A DNA stretch of 64,000 bases. Source: AC-32 sp963736055. Lineage in GTDB: Bacteria > Actinomycetota > Thermoleophilia > Gaiellales > Gaiellaceae. Below, piece by piece: positions 23,351 to 32,390 of the stretch. Position 1 is the first letter of the stretch. Every line of letters begins with the position of its first letter. A program made the translations under genes and the position numbers. The notes beneath the pieces were generated by a model. It had not been told where the DNA came from. It saw only the letters and a list, made by a program, of their open reading frames with translations, and searched no databases. The stretch spans positions 1,302,001-1,366,000 of the forward strand of contig CAVTNM010000008.1 in NCBI GenBank assembly GCA_963736055.1. The letters run 5' to 3'.

Positions 23351-24165
23351 GGGCGTGTCACCCAGACGGGATCGCCGGTCGCGAGCCCGAGCCCCTCGAG
23401 CGCGCTTGCCGGGTTTCCGCGGACGATCGTCAGCCAGCCACGTGGGTCGATGATCAGGCCGTACTCTCCGCTCTCGAAGTCGGCATAGGTGCTGCCTCGG
23501 CGGGCTCGCGTCGAGGCAGAGACCGCGGCGATGTCCAGCTCGGCGAGGCTGTCGATGCCCGCGTTGGCCAGGTGAGCCTCACGAACGTTGAGCTTGACGT
23601 TCCCGAAGCGGTTGAAGTCGACCACCTTGCAGCGGATCTTCCCGGGCTCGGTCTCCGGCTCGGGCAGGCTCAAGCCGGTGAGCGTTGTGGGATCGAGCTC
23701 CGGCCCCAGGTGCTCGAGCGGCGCGCCGGAGGCAAGGTGGGCCGCGGCGGGGCAGAGGATGTCCCGCGCCTGGAACGACGGTGAGACCGGCTGCACGATC
23801 ACGTCGTCCGAGGTGATCTCGACGGCCTTGCGGACTCCTCCGAGCGCCTCCCACGCCGGGGCGAGCAGGCCGTTGTCGGGGCCGACGAAGACGCGCTCGC
23901 CCTCGGCGACGAGGGCGATGTCGCGATCCTTGCCCACGTTCGGATCCACGATCGCGAGGACGACGGCATCCCCGGCCAGGTAGTTCAGCGAGTCGGCGAG
24001 CAGAAGCGCCCCGGACAGGATGTTGAGCGGGGGAACGAGGTGCGAGAGGTCGACGATCCGGCTCGCAGGGGCGATCCGGCTCATGACCGCGTGGCAGATC
24101 CCCACCCACTCGTTGCTCAGCCCGAAATCGCTCAGGAACACGATGGGGCGAGCAGCCGGCGGCAT
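23347..24165 (-). CDS. SAM hydroxide adenosyltransferase (DUF62)
   Basis: 272 residues of the DUF62 family, relatives of fluorinase and chlorinase that hydrolyse S-adenosylmethionine to adenosine and methionine. Signatures are IVFLSDFGLSNEWVGICHAV (N-terminal TDFG-like), VVLAIVDPNVGKDRDIAL (family VDPGVG), FVGPDNGLLAPAW and SPSFQARDILCPAAAHLASG, then the C-terminal beta-barrel VDFNRFGNVKLNV. The usual Gly of VDPGVG is Asn here. The stop codon is embedded in a 20-bp repeat shared with the VOC gene at 40186. The hydratase-lyase gene ends 1 bp upstream, so the two are probably one transcript. Confidence 0.85.
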   Translation of the reverse strand: MPPAARPIVFLSDFGLSNEWVGICHAVMSRIAPASRIVDLSHLVPPLNILSGALLLADSLNYLAGDAVVLAIVDPNVGKDRDIALVAEGERVFVGPDNGLLAPAWEALGGVRKAVEITSDDVIVQPVSPSFQARDILCPAAAHLASGAPLEHLGPELDPTTLTGLSLPEPETEPGKIRCKVVDFNRFGNVKLNVREAHLANAGIDSLAELDIAAVSASTRARRGSTYADFESGEYGLIIDPRGWLTIVRGNPASALEGLGLATGDPVWVTRP

Positions 24166-24166
24166 C

Positions 24167-24991
24167 TCAGGCTCCGCCGCGCCGGTAGGTCTCGAGGCCC
24201 GGGCGAATCGACTTGTCGTCGAGGAACTGCGCCAGGCCCTGCTCGCGGCCGCGCTCGTCGTCGAGGAACTGCGACTGCTCGAGCTTGGCGTAGAGGTAGT
24301 CCTCGGCGGTGTCCCAGCTCATCGTCTGCGCATGCTTGAAGCCGAGCTTCGCCGCCCGGAGCACGACCGGGTTCTTGTCGAGGAGCTCGCGGGCCAGGGT
24401 CTCGACCTCGTCACGCAGCCGCTCGCGCGGGACGCTCCAGTTGACGAGCCCGAGCTCGGCCGCCTTGCGTCCGTCGAAGGTCCGCCCGGTCATCACGTAG
24501 AGGAGCCCGGCGCGCGTCCCGATCGTCTCGGCGAGGCCGCGGCTGACGAGGCTCCCGGGCGGGATGCCCCAGTTGACCTCGGAGAGGCCGAAGGTCGCCT
24601 CGTCCGCGGCAACGGCCAGGTCGCAGGCGCAGAGCGGGGTGAACGCGCCGCCGAAGCACCACCCGTTCACCATCGCGATCGTCGGCTTCGGGTAGGTCCG
24701 GAGGAGCCGCCATTGCCAGTAGTTGGAGTCGCGCCGGACACGCCGCTGGACGTGGTGAGGCTGCCCGTCGACCTCGCGGAAGTACTCCTTCAGGTCCATC
24801 CCGGCCGAGAACGAGTCGCCGGCGCCGGTCAGGACGAGCACGCCGCAATCGTCGTCGGCGTCGAGCTCGAGTAGCACGTCGACCATCTCCGCGTTCAGCG
24901 CGGGGTTCATCGCGTTGCGCTTCTCGGGCCGGTCGAGCGTCACCCAGGCGATGCCGTCGTCGAGCTCCACCGTGACGGTCTCGCGGCTCAT
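24167..24991 (-). CDS. ech: p-hydroxycinnamoyl-CoA hydratase/lyase
   Basis: 274 residues, a crotonase-fold enzyme matching feruloyl-/p-coumaroyl-CoA hydratase-lyase over its whole length: DGIAWVTLDRPEKRNAMNP, GAGDSFSAGMDLKEYFREVD, RTYPKPTIAMVNGWCFGG, TFGLSEVNWGIPPGSLVS (the catalytic Glu) and the C-terminal REQGLAQFLDDKSIRPGLE. The DLKEYFREVD stretch and the QFLDDKSI tail are specific to this subfamily. It converts feruloyl-CoA to vanillin plus acetyl-CoA. The serine that follows the GGxF oxyanion segment in Pseudomonas is Thr here. Divergent from the LigM-type demethylase with 87 bp between, so co-regulation is plausible. No feruloyl-CoA synthetase is in the window. Confidence 0.86.
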   Translation of the reverse strand: MSRETVTVELDDGIAWVTLDRPEKRNAMNPALNAEMVDVLLELDADDDCGVLVLTGAGDSFSAGMDLKEYFREVDGQPHHVQRRVRRDSNYWQWRLLRTYPKPTIAMVNGWCFGGAFTPLCACDLAVAADEATFGLSEVNWGIPPGSLVSRGLAETIGTRAGLLYVMTGRTFDGRKAAELGLVNWSVPRERLRDEVETLARELLDKNPVVLRAAKLGFKHAQTMSWDTAEDYLYAKLEQSQFLDDERGREQGLAQFLDDKSIRPGLETYRRGGA

Positions 24992-25078
24992 TCGGCGGAG
25001 CTTACGGAACCCGTCGTGGAGGCGTGAGGACTTAGACTAGGCGCGTCTCGGGTACTGCCGTGTCTTCGGGGAGGAGCA

Positions 25079-26482
25079 ATGCAGGAAGGGAATTACCGGA
25101 ATCTCCAGGAGCTGCTCGACGCGGTCGGAAACCCCGTCGAGCTCGCGCGCAATTCGCAGATCGGGCCGTATGTCTATCCGGCGGTCGCGAGCGAATTCTC
25201 GAACTGGAGAGAGGAACAGGTTGCGTGGCGTGAGACCACGGCGCTCTTCGACCAGTCCCACCACATGACCGACCTGACGGTCACGGGCCCCGACGTGATC
25301 AAGCTCTTCTCCGACCTCGGGGTCAACAGCTTCGACAATTTCGCCGTCAACAAGGCGAAGCAGTTTGTCGCCTGCAATCACGACGGCTTTGTGATCGGCG
25401 ACGCCATCCTGTTCTTCCTGGACGAGAACAGCGTGCGCCTGGTCGGACGCCCTTCCGCCCACAACTGGGTGCAGTACCACGCCGAGACCGGGGACTACGA
25501 CGTGCAGGTCGACCGGGACGAGCGAACCGCGGTGAACCCCAGCGGACGGCGGGAGTTCTACCGCTACCAGGTTCAGGGGCCGACGGCGATGGACGTCATG
25601 AAGACCGCCAACGGCGGCTCGCTCCCGGAGATCAAGTTCTTCAACCTCGGCGAGCTGACCATCGCCGGCAGGAAGGTCCGCGCGTTCCACCACGGCATGT
25701 CCGGGGCGCCGGGAATGGAGGTGTTCGGGCCCTGGGAGGACGGCGAGGAGGTCAAGGCCGCCCTCGTGGAGGCAGGCCGCGACTTCGGCCTCCGGCAGGT
25801 CGGCTCGAGGGTCTACGCCACGAACACCCTCGAATCGGGCTGGATCCCCTGCCCGCTGCCGGCCGTCTTCACCGGCGACGAGCTGAAGGCGTATCGGGAG
25901 TGGCTGCCGGCCCAGGGCTACGAGGGCACCGGCTCACTCGGGGGCAGCTACTACTCCGACGACATCGAGGACTACTACCTGACGCCCGACGACCTCGGCT
26001 ACGGCGGCTTCGTCAAGCTCGACCACGACTTCGTCGGCAAGGACGCGCTGGAGAAGATCGCCGACAACCCGAGGCGCAGGAAGGTGACGCTGGCCTGGAA
26101 CGGCCAGGACGTGGCGCGCGCGATGGGCACCATGTTCGAGAAGGGCGACGCGGCCAAGTACATCGACCTGCCCCTGTCCAACTACGCCACCTGGCCGTAC
26201 GACAAGGTGCTCAAGGACGGCGAGACGATCGGCGTCTCGACGTTCTCCGGGTACAGCTACAACGAGCGCTCGATGCTCTCGCTGGCGATGCTGGACGTCG
26301 ACACCGAGATCGGCACCGAGGTGACGCTGGTCTGGGGCGAGGAGGGGGGCGGCTCGTCGAAGCCGGTCGTGGAGCCGCACGTGCAGGCCGAGATCCGCGC
26401 GATCGTCAGCCCGTGCCCCTACTCCGAGGTCGCCCGGACGACGTACCACGAGGGATGGAGAACGGAGGCCGTCGTCTCCTGA
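25079..26482 (+). CDS. tetrahydrofolate-dependent aryl O-demethylase (LigM/DesA type)
   Basis: 467 residues of the GcvT/aminomethyltransferase fold, the length of LigM (vanillate/3-O-methylgallate demethylase, about 470). LFDQSHHMTDLTVTGPDVIKLFSDLGVNS is the N-terminal folate-fold signature, with YQVQGPTAMDV, HGMSGAPGMEVFGP and SRVYATNTLESGWIPCPLP following; Tyr246 in the last motif falls where LigM has its catalytic tyrosine (Tyr247). His60/His61 and Arg120/Arg124 fit the LigM substrate site. It would move the methyl of vanillate to tetrahydrofolate, leaving protocatechuate. GGGGAGGAG stands before the ATG. Dimethylglycine/sarcosine-type folate enzymes are the alternative, made less likely by the neighbouring hydratase-lyase. 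Confidence 0.8.
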   Translation: MQEGNYRNLQELLDAVGNPVELARNSQIGPYVYPAVASEFSNWREEQVAWRETTALFDQSHHMTDLTVTGPDVIKLFSDLGVNSFDNFAVNKAKQFVACNHDGFVIGDAILFFLDENSVRLVGRPSAHNWVQYHAETGDYDVQVDRDERTAVNPSGRREFYRYQVQGPTAMDVMKTANGGSLPEIKFFNLGELTIAGRKVRAFHHGMSGAPGMEVFGPWEDGEEVKAALVEAGRDFGLRQVGSRVYATNTLESGWIPCPLPAVFTGDELKAYREWLPAQGYEGTGSLGGSYYSDDIEDYYLTPDDLGYGGFVKLDHDFVGKDALEKIADNPRRRKVTLAWNGQDVARAMGTMFEKGDAAKYIDLPLSNYATWPYDKVLKDGETIGVSTFSGYSYNERSMLSLAMLDVDTEIGTEVTLVWGEEGGGSSKPVVEPHVQAEIRAIVSPCPYSEVARTTYHEGWRTEAVVS

Positions 26483-26510
26483 CGAGGCCCGTGGGGCAGG
26501 CAACCCCGCG

Positions 26511-27752
26511 ATGACCGGCGCTCCGTCCACGACAACCGGCCTCTCCGTCGGCGTCATCGGCGGCGGGATCGGCGGGCTGTCCGCGGCGCTGACGCTCCAT
26601 CGCGCGGGGCTCGACGTGCACGTGTACGAGCGGGCGAGGACGCTGAGCGAGGTCGGCGCGGGCATCCAGATCAGCCCGAACGCCGCGCGGCTCCTCGATC
26701 GCCTCGGCCTCTCGGCCGACCTGGCCGCGATGGGCGTGCGGCCGCTCGCGTGGCACCAGCGCCGCTGGGACGACGGCCGGACGCTCCTGAACGCGCCGCT
26801 CGGCGACGCGGTGGTCGAGGCGTTCGGCTTCCCGCAGTACCAGATGCACCGCGCCGACCTGCTGACCGCGCTGAGGCGGAAGTTCCCGGCCGAGCGCCTC
26901 CACCTCGGCCACCGGCTCGTTGGGCTCGTCGACCACGGCGACCGGGTCGAGGTGGAGTTCGAGAGCGCTCCGAGCGTCGAGGTCGACGTGCTCGTTGGGG
27001 CCGACGGCATCCACTCGGCCGTCCGGGAGATCCTGTTCGGCCCGCAGGAGGCGCGCTTCACCGGCTGTGTCGCCTACCGCGGGCTCGTCCCGGCCGAGCG
27101 ACTACGCGAGCTGGATCTCGAGGTGACCTCGCAGGTGTGGATGGGCCCGCACCGGCACTTCGTCCACTACTTCGTGCAGGAGGAGCGCCTGGTCAACTTC
27201 GTGGCCGTCGTCGAGCAGGACAGCTGGCAGCGTGAGTCGTGGACCGACGAGGGCGACATCGCGGACGCGCTCGCGGAGTACGAGGGGTGGCATCCGCAGG
27301 TGCGCACGATCCTGGGCTCGGTCGACGAGACCTTCATCTGGGCGCTCTTCGACCGCCCCCCGCTCGAGCGCTGGTCGGTCGGCCGCGTGACGCTGCTCGG
27401 CGATGCCTGCCACGCGATGCTGCCGTTCATGGCCCAGGGCGCCGCCCAGGCGATCGAGGACGGGGCGACGCTGACGTCGTGCCTGACCCGGGCGGCGACG
27501 CCCGAGGAGGCGCTCCGTCTCTACGAGGAGCTTCGGCTGCCGCGCACGTCACGGATCCAGGCGCTGTCGGCGACCAACAAGACGCGGTTCCACCTTCCCG
27601 ACGGCCCCGAGCAGCAGGAGCGGGACGAGCAAATGGCGGGTGGCTCCACGGACTGGTCGATCAAGGCGGTCGCCTGGATCTACGGGCACGACGCGGCCGA
27701 GATCCGCGCTACTCCGGCCGCAGCCGGAGAAGTCGCGCCGCGTTCTCCTTGA
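26511..27752 (+). CDS. FAD-dependent aromatic monooxygenase (salicylate-hydroxylase-like)
   Basis: 413 residues of the class A flavin monooxygenases: Rossmann motif VGVIGGGIGGLSAALTLHRAG, the VGAGIQISPNAARLL segment, DVLVGADGIHSAVRE (the DG motif for FAD/NADPH) and GRVTLLGDACHAMLPFMAQG (the GD motif). The subgroup that keeps QISPNA and PFMAQGA includes salicylate and 3-hydroxybenzoate 6-hydroxylases. Starts 28 bp after the O-demethylase stop and is probably in its operon, acting on a ring compound in the same route; the exact substrate is unknown. Its 3' end overlaps the convergent amidohydrolase by 44 bp. Confidence 0.83.
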   Translation: MTGAPSTTTGLSVGVIGGGIGGLSAALTLHRAGLDVHVYERARTLSEVGAGIQISPNAARLLDRLGLSADLAAMGVRPLAWHQRRWDDGRTLLNAPLGDAVVEAFGFPQYQMHRADLLTALRRKFPAERLHLGHRLVGLVDHGDRVEVEFESAPSVEVDVLVGADGIHSAVREILFGPQEARFTGCVAYRGLVPAERLRELDLEVTSQVWMGPHRHFVHYFVQEERLVNFVAVVEQDSWQRESWTDEGDIADALAEYEGWHPQVRTILGSVDETFIWALFDRPPLERWSVGRVTLLGDACHAMLPFMAQGAAQAIEDGATLTSCLTRAATPEEALRLYEELRLPRTSRIQALSATNKTRFHLPDGPEQQERDEQMAGGSTDWSIKAVAWIYGHDAAEIRATPAAAGEVAPRSP

Positions 27753-28577
27753 GGATCAGCGGCCGCACCTCGTCGCGGAACGGGGCCTGCTCGAAGTCGG
27801 CGAGCCAGCGGTCGGGCGTGATCAGCGGGAAGTCCGAGCCGAAGAGCACTTTCTCGCGAAGCTGCGTGTTGGCGTACTGCACGAGCTGCGGCGGGAAGTA
27901 GGACGGCGACCAGCCCGAGAGGTCGATCCAGACGTTCTCCTTGTGCAGGCAGACCGAGATCGCCTCGTCCTGCCAGGGGAACGACGGATGCGCCAGCACG
28001 ATCGGCAGCTCGGGGAAGTCGGCGGCGACGTCGTCCAGGCAGAGGGGGTTCGAGTACTTGAGGCGCAGGCCCCCGCCGCCGGGCAGGCCCGTCCCCATCC
28101 CGCTGTGGCCCGTGTGGAAGAGCGCCGGCAGCCGTGCCTCGGCGATCACCTCGTAGACCGGGTACGCGCTGCGGTCGTTCGGGAAGAACTCCTGCAGGTT
28201 CGGGTGGAACTTGAACCCTTTGACCTCCTGCTCGTCGATCAGCCTGCGCGTCCGCTCGACCGCGTCGGCCCGGCCGGGATCGACGCTCGCGAACGGGATG
28301 AGGACGTCCGGGTTGGCGCGCGCGGCGTCGGCGATCTCCTCGTTCGGGATGGGGGCCTGCCGCTGCGGGCCTCCCAGTCGACGGTGAACAGCACCGCCGC
28401 CAGGCCGCGGGCGCGGTAGTAGTCGGCGACGTCGTCGACCGTCGGCAGCGGCTCGTCGCTCTTGAAGTACCGCGCGGCGGCGTCCCGGAGCTCGGGCGGG
28501 AGCGGGTCGTGGCCGGCGCGGGAGCGCTCGGTGTGCACGTGCACGTCGATGGCGGCCACGGCGGCAACGTCGATCAC
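27709..28577 (-). CDS. amidohydrolase-2 family hydrolase/decarboxylase, one frameshift
   Basis: The start frame from GTG 28577 gives AIDVHVHTERSRAGHD (metal HxH) and reads to FTVDWEARSG; from about 28362 the next frame continues QAPIPNEEIADAARANPDVLIPFASVDPG, KGFKFHPNLQEFFPND, ALFHTGHSG, VLAHPSFPWQDE and VLFGSDFPLITPDR to the stop. One missing base near 28358-28364 explains the shift and restores 290 codons, normal for this TIM-barrel family (ACMSD, LigI/LigJ-like and resorcylate decarboxylases). All metal positions are intact. The start overlaps the amidase stop (GTGA). Substrate unknown; the aromatic setting suggests a ring-cleavage product or a carboxylated phenol. Confidence 0.72.
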
Positions 28578-29913
28578 GGCGCCACCGTCCCGAGCTCGTC
28601 CTGCAGGGCCGCGCCTGCGGCAAGGAGGTCCCAGTCGGCGCCCGGAGCGCCGATCAGCGAGACGCTGACGGGAAGCCCGCTGCGCCTCCCGACTCCTGAC
28701 GGGAGCGCAACGACCGGGAACCCGGTCCAGTCCCAGTAGTGGGTCAGCGAGATCTCCGCGTAGTCGGTGAACGCCTCGTCGTAGCCGCCGCCTCGCGCGT
28801 GGGCGACGATCGGGACCGTCGGCTCGACGATCGCGTCGATCCGGTGCTCGGCGAGCCAGTCCACCCAGGCACCGGTGGTCTCGGCCCTGCGGGCCTGCGC
28901 GGCGACGTAGTCCTCGCCCGTCGTGGCCCGGCTCTCGGCGTAGTCGAGGAAGCCGACGATCGACGGACGGTAGAGCTCGCGGTGGTCGTCGAAGCGTCGG
29001 TGGTAGACGAGCATCTCGAGGCAGAGCACGTCGGGGAAGTCCGGCTCGAGCTCGAGCGGCGCGGACGGCGGCTCGGGCTCGACGCGCGTCTGCGCCCAGC
29101 GCCTCGAGCGCCGTCGTCCAGGCCCTCGGCCACGTCCGGGTCGAGGTCGCCGATGCGCGGCGACACCGCGATGCGCTCGACCGGCCGGCGCGAGGCCGGC
29201 GGGGAGACGCCCGCCATCGCGGCGAGCAGCGGCTCGCAGTCGCGCACCGTGCGGGCCATCGGGCCGGCGTGGTCGAGCGTCGGGCTGAGCGGGACGATCC
29301 CGCGCATCGAGACGAGGTTCCGCGTCGGCTTGATCGTCGAGGTGCCGCACATGGCGGAGGGGATGCGAAGCGAGCCGGCCGTGTCCGTGCCGGTGGCGGC
29401 CGGAACGGTTCCGGAGGCGAGCGCCGCCGCCGAGCCGCCGCTCGAGCCGCCGGGAGACAGCTCCAGGCCCCAGGGGTTGCCGACCTGGTCGGTCGTGCCG
29501 CCCGCGGCGAACTCGTGCGTGTGCACGTGCCCGAGCAGCACCATTCCCTCGGCGTCGAGGCGGGCCCAGGCGTCGCAGTCGCGCGCCGGCAGCTCGTCGA
29601 GCAGGCGGCTCGAGGCCGTGAGGGGCTTTCCGGCCACGGCGTAGAGATCCTTGAGCCCGATCGGGATCCCGCAGAGCTCGGGCGCGTCACCGCGCGCCAG
29701 GCGCTCGTCGGCCCGGCCGGCCGCGGCCCGGGCGTCCTCATCGTAGACCCGGATCCAGGCATTGACGGAGCCCGGATCGCCCTCGTGGCTGTGCTCGCCG
29801 TCGCGCTCCTGGATGCGGGCGAGGCAGGCCTCGACGAGCTCGCGCGAAGAGAAGTCACGCTGTCGAAGTGACGCGGCCGCGTCCCTCACCCCGAGGTCGG
29901 CCGGATCGGTCAC
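28574..29913 (-). CDS. amidase-signature family protein, two frameshifts
   Basis: The GTG 29913 frame carries the Ser-cisSer-Lys triad in order: GIPIGLKDLYAVAGKPLTAS (Lys), LELSPGGSSGGSAAALASG (cis-Ser) and GTDTAGSLRIPSAMCGT (Ser nucleophile). Around 29110 and again around 29086 the frame moves by one base each time, the middle piece reading ALEALGADA; the rest (LEPDFPDVLCLEMLVYHRRF, DAIVEPTVPIVAH, TGFPVVALPSGVGRRSGLP) is intact to the stop. Removing two extra bases gives exactly 446 codons, normal for the family. Amidases hydrolyse amides or nitrile-derived amides; substrate unknown. It leads a two-gene minus-strand operon with the amidohydrolase. Confidence 0.72.
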
Positions 29914-29960
29914 GAGAAGATGATCTCACGTTCGTTGGCGAACCCTGCGAAAACGCATGG

Positions 29961-29989
29961 TTGACGCGAATGGAGCCTTCGGATTGAAT
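29961..29989 (+). promoter_or_regulatory. candidate promoter for the ABC transporter operon
   Basis: TTGACG (29961-29966), 17-bp spacer, TTGAAT (29984-29989): a recognisable -35/-10 pair about 110 bp ahead of the binding-protein gene and the only one seen in the 189-bp divergent gap. Confidence 0.45.
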
Positions 29990-30102
29990 TCCGGCAGACT
30001 CACCACCTAGTAGGGGTCTCTGCGCATCCGTCACCTGGACCGCGCTGCGTGAACCTGGCGGCACGAGCCGTCAGTGACGACCGGGGGCAAAAGGAGGACG
30101 GC

Positions 30103-31404
30103 ATGAAATCAACGAAGGTGAAGGTGGGTGTCGCCCTTGCGGCGACCAGCATCCTTGCATTGGTGCTGGCGACGTGGGCGATAGGGGGAAGCCAGACGCA
30201 CCAAGTGGGTGCCGCGGGCAACGCGAAGGCGGCGAAGTGCGGCATGGGGAACGGGAAGAAGGCAACCGGGAAGCCGATCAAGCTCGGCACGATCAACATG
30301 CTGATCCCCGGCGTCGACTTCACCACGATCGCGAAGATCGCCCAGGCGTACTTCAAGTGCGTGAACGACAACGGCGGGATCCACGGCCGCCCGATCAAGT
30401 ACATCCAGTACACGGAGCAGCTCAACCCGGCCCAGCAGTCGACGCTCGCTCACAAGCTGGTCGAGAGCGACAAGGTCGTCGGGATCGTCGGTAACACGAG
30501 CTTCACCGAGTGCGGCACCAACTGGAAGTACTACAAGTCCAAGCACTTCACGGTGATCGGCGCGGGCGTGCAGGCCGAATGCTTCGGCACGCCGCCTATC
30601 GTCGAGTCGAACATGGGCCCCCGCTACTCGAACATCGGAGCAGCCCAGGCCTTGCTCAAGCGCGGCGCGAAGTCGTTGATCATCGCCTCGCCGAACACCA
30701 TCGCGGCCTACGCCGACGGCGGCGTGCTCAAGCTCGCCAAGCAGCACCACATCAAGGGCAAGAGCTTCCCGATCAAGCTGCCGGTGACGGACGGCAACTC
30801 CGTTGCTCTGCAGCTCGTCCAGGCAGCCGGCAAGGGCGGCGGCGTCATTCTCGACTTCACGCCCGACACGGCCCCCACGATCATGCGTGGCGCGATCGCA
30901 CAGGGTCTCGTCAATCAGGTGAAGTGGGGCTCCTCGACGCCGATCGCCAACACGTTCATGGCGAAGCAGTTCCCGCAGTTCGACGGGAAGATCTTCATCA
31001 ACAACGAGTTCCAGAACCTGACCAACGCCACTCCTGACATGACCTCGTACCGGAACATCAACAAGAAGTACGCGCCGAAGGTCGATCTCCAGGCGTTCGG
31101 CCAGATGGGCTACATGGACGCGAAGTTCGCGACCATCGCCCTGCTGAAAGTCAAGGGCCCGATCACGGCGGCCAGCTACAACAAGTCGGTCCGCTCGCTC
31201 AAGAAGGTGAAGACCGACATCCTCTGCAAGCCGTGGTACGTCGGCAATCTGGCCTACCACATCCCGAACAACTACGACATCACGGTTACCTACAAGAAGG
31301 GCAAGGTCGTCCAGGTCGACAAGTGCTTCGCGATCGCGCCGGTCGACACGTCCCTCGTCCAGACCCGCAAGTGGGAGAAGCAGTTCCACTTGGGCGGCAA
31401 CTAG
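30103..31404 (+). CDS. ABC transporter substrate-binding protein (branched-chain amino acid type)
   Basis: 433 residues. MKSTKVKVGVALAATSILALVLATWAIGG is a signal peptide/anchor; the mature part (IKLGTINMLIPGVDF, AYFKCVNDNGGIHGRPIKYIQ, VESDKVVGIVGNTSFTECGTNW, GYMDAKFATIALLKVKG) is a Peripla_BP_6 type-I binding protein of the LivK/HAAT class. AGGAGG sits before the ATG. It heads a complete importer (two permeases, two ATPases). HAAT transporters carry amino acids but also aromatic acids, amides and urea; the surrounding aromatic genes favour an aromatic or side-chain acid, which is inference. The unusually high cysteine count suggests extracellular disulfides. Confidence 0.87.
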   Translation: MKSTKVKVGVALAATSILALVLATWAIGGSQTHQVGAAGNAKAAKCGMGNGKKATGKPIKLGTINMLIPGVDFTTIAKIAQAYFKCVNDNGGIHGRPIKYIQYTEQLNPAQQSTLAHKLVESDKVVGIVGNTSFTECGTNWKYYKSKHFTVIGAGVQAECFGTPPIVESNMGPRYSNIGAAQALLKRGAKSLIIASPNTIAAYADGGVLKLAKQHHIKGKSFPIKLPVTDGNSVALQLVQAAGKGGGVILDFTPDTAPTIMRGAIAQGLVNQVKWGSSTPIANTFMAKQFPQFDGKIFINNEFQNLTNATPDMTSYRNINKKYAPKVDLQAFGQMGYMDAKFATIALLKVKGPITAASYNKSVRSLKKVKTDILCKPWYVGNLAYHIPNNYDITVTYKKGKVVQVDKCFAIAPVDTSLVQTRKWEKQFHLGGN

Positions 31405-31455
31405 GCGGAGGCCAACAGGACCAGACGAAGACACTGATCAGGATGCCCGCGGCAC

Positions 31456-32385
31456 ATGTCTAGCCTCGTCGCCTTCTCGGTGTTCGGCGTGGACTGGGTC
31501 TTCCTCAAGCCGTACATCGTGCTCGGCCTTGCGCTGGGCGGGGTGTACGCGCTGTCCGGAGTCGGCATCGTCGTGCTGTACAAGGCGACCGGCGTGCTGA
31601 ACCTCGCGTTCGGCGCCGTCGGTGCCGCGGGCGCCCTGATCACCTACTGGATGATCAACCACACGAGCTGGCCACACTGGCTCGCGTACACGACCTGCGT
31701 CGCGTTCGGCGGGGTCGTCAACCTCCTCTACGGAGTGCTGTTCGGCCCCGCCTTCGCGAAGCGGGACCCACTGGTGAAGATGATGGGAACGCTGGCGCTG
31801 GCGCTGATCCTGCTCGGGCTGATGGCGTGGCGAGCCCCGGCGGGCGGAGCGTTCGTGCGCGTGCTGACTCTTCCCTCGACGGATCACAGCTACACGGTCT
31901 TCGGGGCGGTGGTGAACCTCACGCAGATCCTTGCGCTCGCGTTCGCCTTCGTCCTCACCGTCGTGACGACCCTGTTCCTCCGCTACACGCGGCTCGGCAC
32001 CGCGTACCGGGCGATCGCCGACGACCGCGAGATCACGTCCACGCTCGGGGTCCCCGTCCGGCGCGTCGAGGCGTCGGCCTGGCTGGGCTCCGGCCTCGTC
32101 TGCGGCGCCGCCGGCCTGCTGCTGGCCGACCTATACACCTCTCTCGACTATTCGGCGCTGACCTTCCTCGTGATCTCCTCGCTCGCGGCGGCGCTGATCG
32201 GCCGGCTGCGCTCGTTGTGGGTCACCATGGTCGGTGGCCTCACCGTCGGCCTCGTCCAGGCGGTCCTGACCCCGTACAGCTCGGTGACGCAGTACCGGGC
32301 AGCCGCTCCGTTCGTGCTCTCGATCGTCGCGCTGCTCTGGCTTGGGCGCAAGCGCGTCGTCGTCTTCTCGCCGACCACGCGGTAA
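31456..32385 (+). CDS. LivH-type ABC permease
   Basis: 309 residues, about eight transmembrane helices, with the LivH start YIVLGLALGGVYALSGVGIVVLYKATGVLN (family GLxxGxxYALxAxGxxLIYxxTGVxN) and the coupling-helix segment YTRLGTAYRAIADDREITSTLGVPVRRV that contacts the ATPases. It follows the binding protein by 51 bp and precedes the LivM-type gene by 5 bp. The protein forms half of the membrane channel of the importer. Confidence 0.88.
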   Translation: MSSLVAFSVFGVDWVFLKPYIVLGLALGGVYALSGVGIVVLYKATGVLNLAFGAVGAAGALITYWMINHTSWPHWLAYTTCVAFGGVVNLLYGVLFGPAFAKRDPLVKMMGTLALALILLGLMAWRAPAGGAFVRVLTLPSTDHSYTVFGAVVNLTQILALAFAFVLTVVTTLFLRYTRLGTAYRAIADDREITSTLGVPVRRVEASAWLGSGLVCGAAGLLLADLYTSLDYSALTFLVISSLAAALIGRLRSLWVTMVGGLTVGLVQAVLTPYSSVTQYRAAAPFVLSIVALLWLGRKRVVVFSPTTR

Positions 32386-32390
32386 GCCGG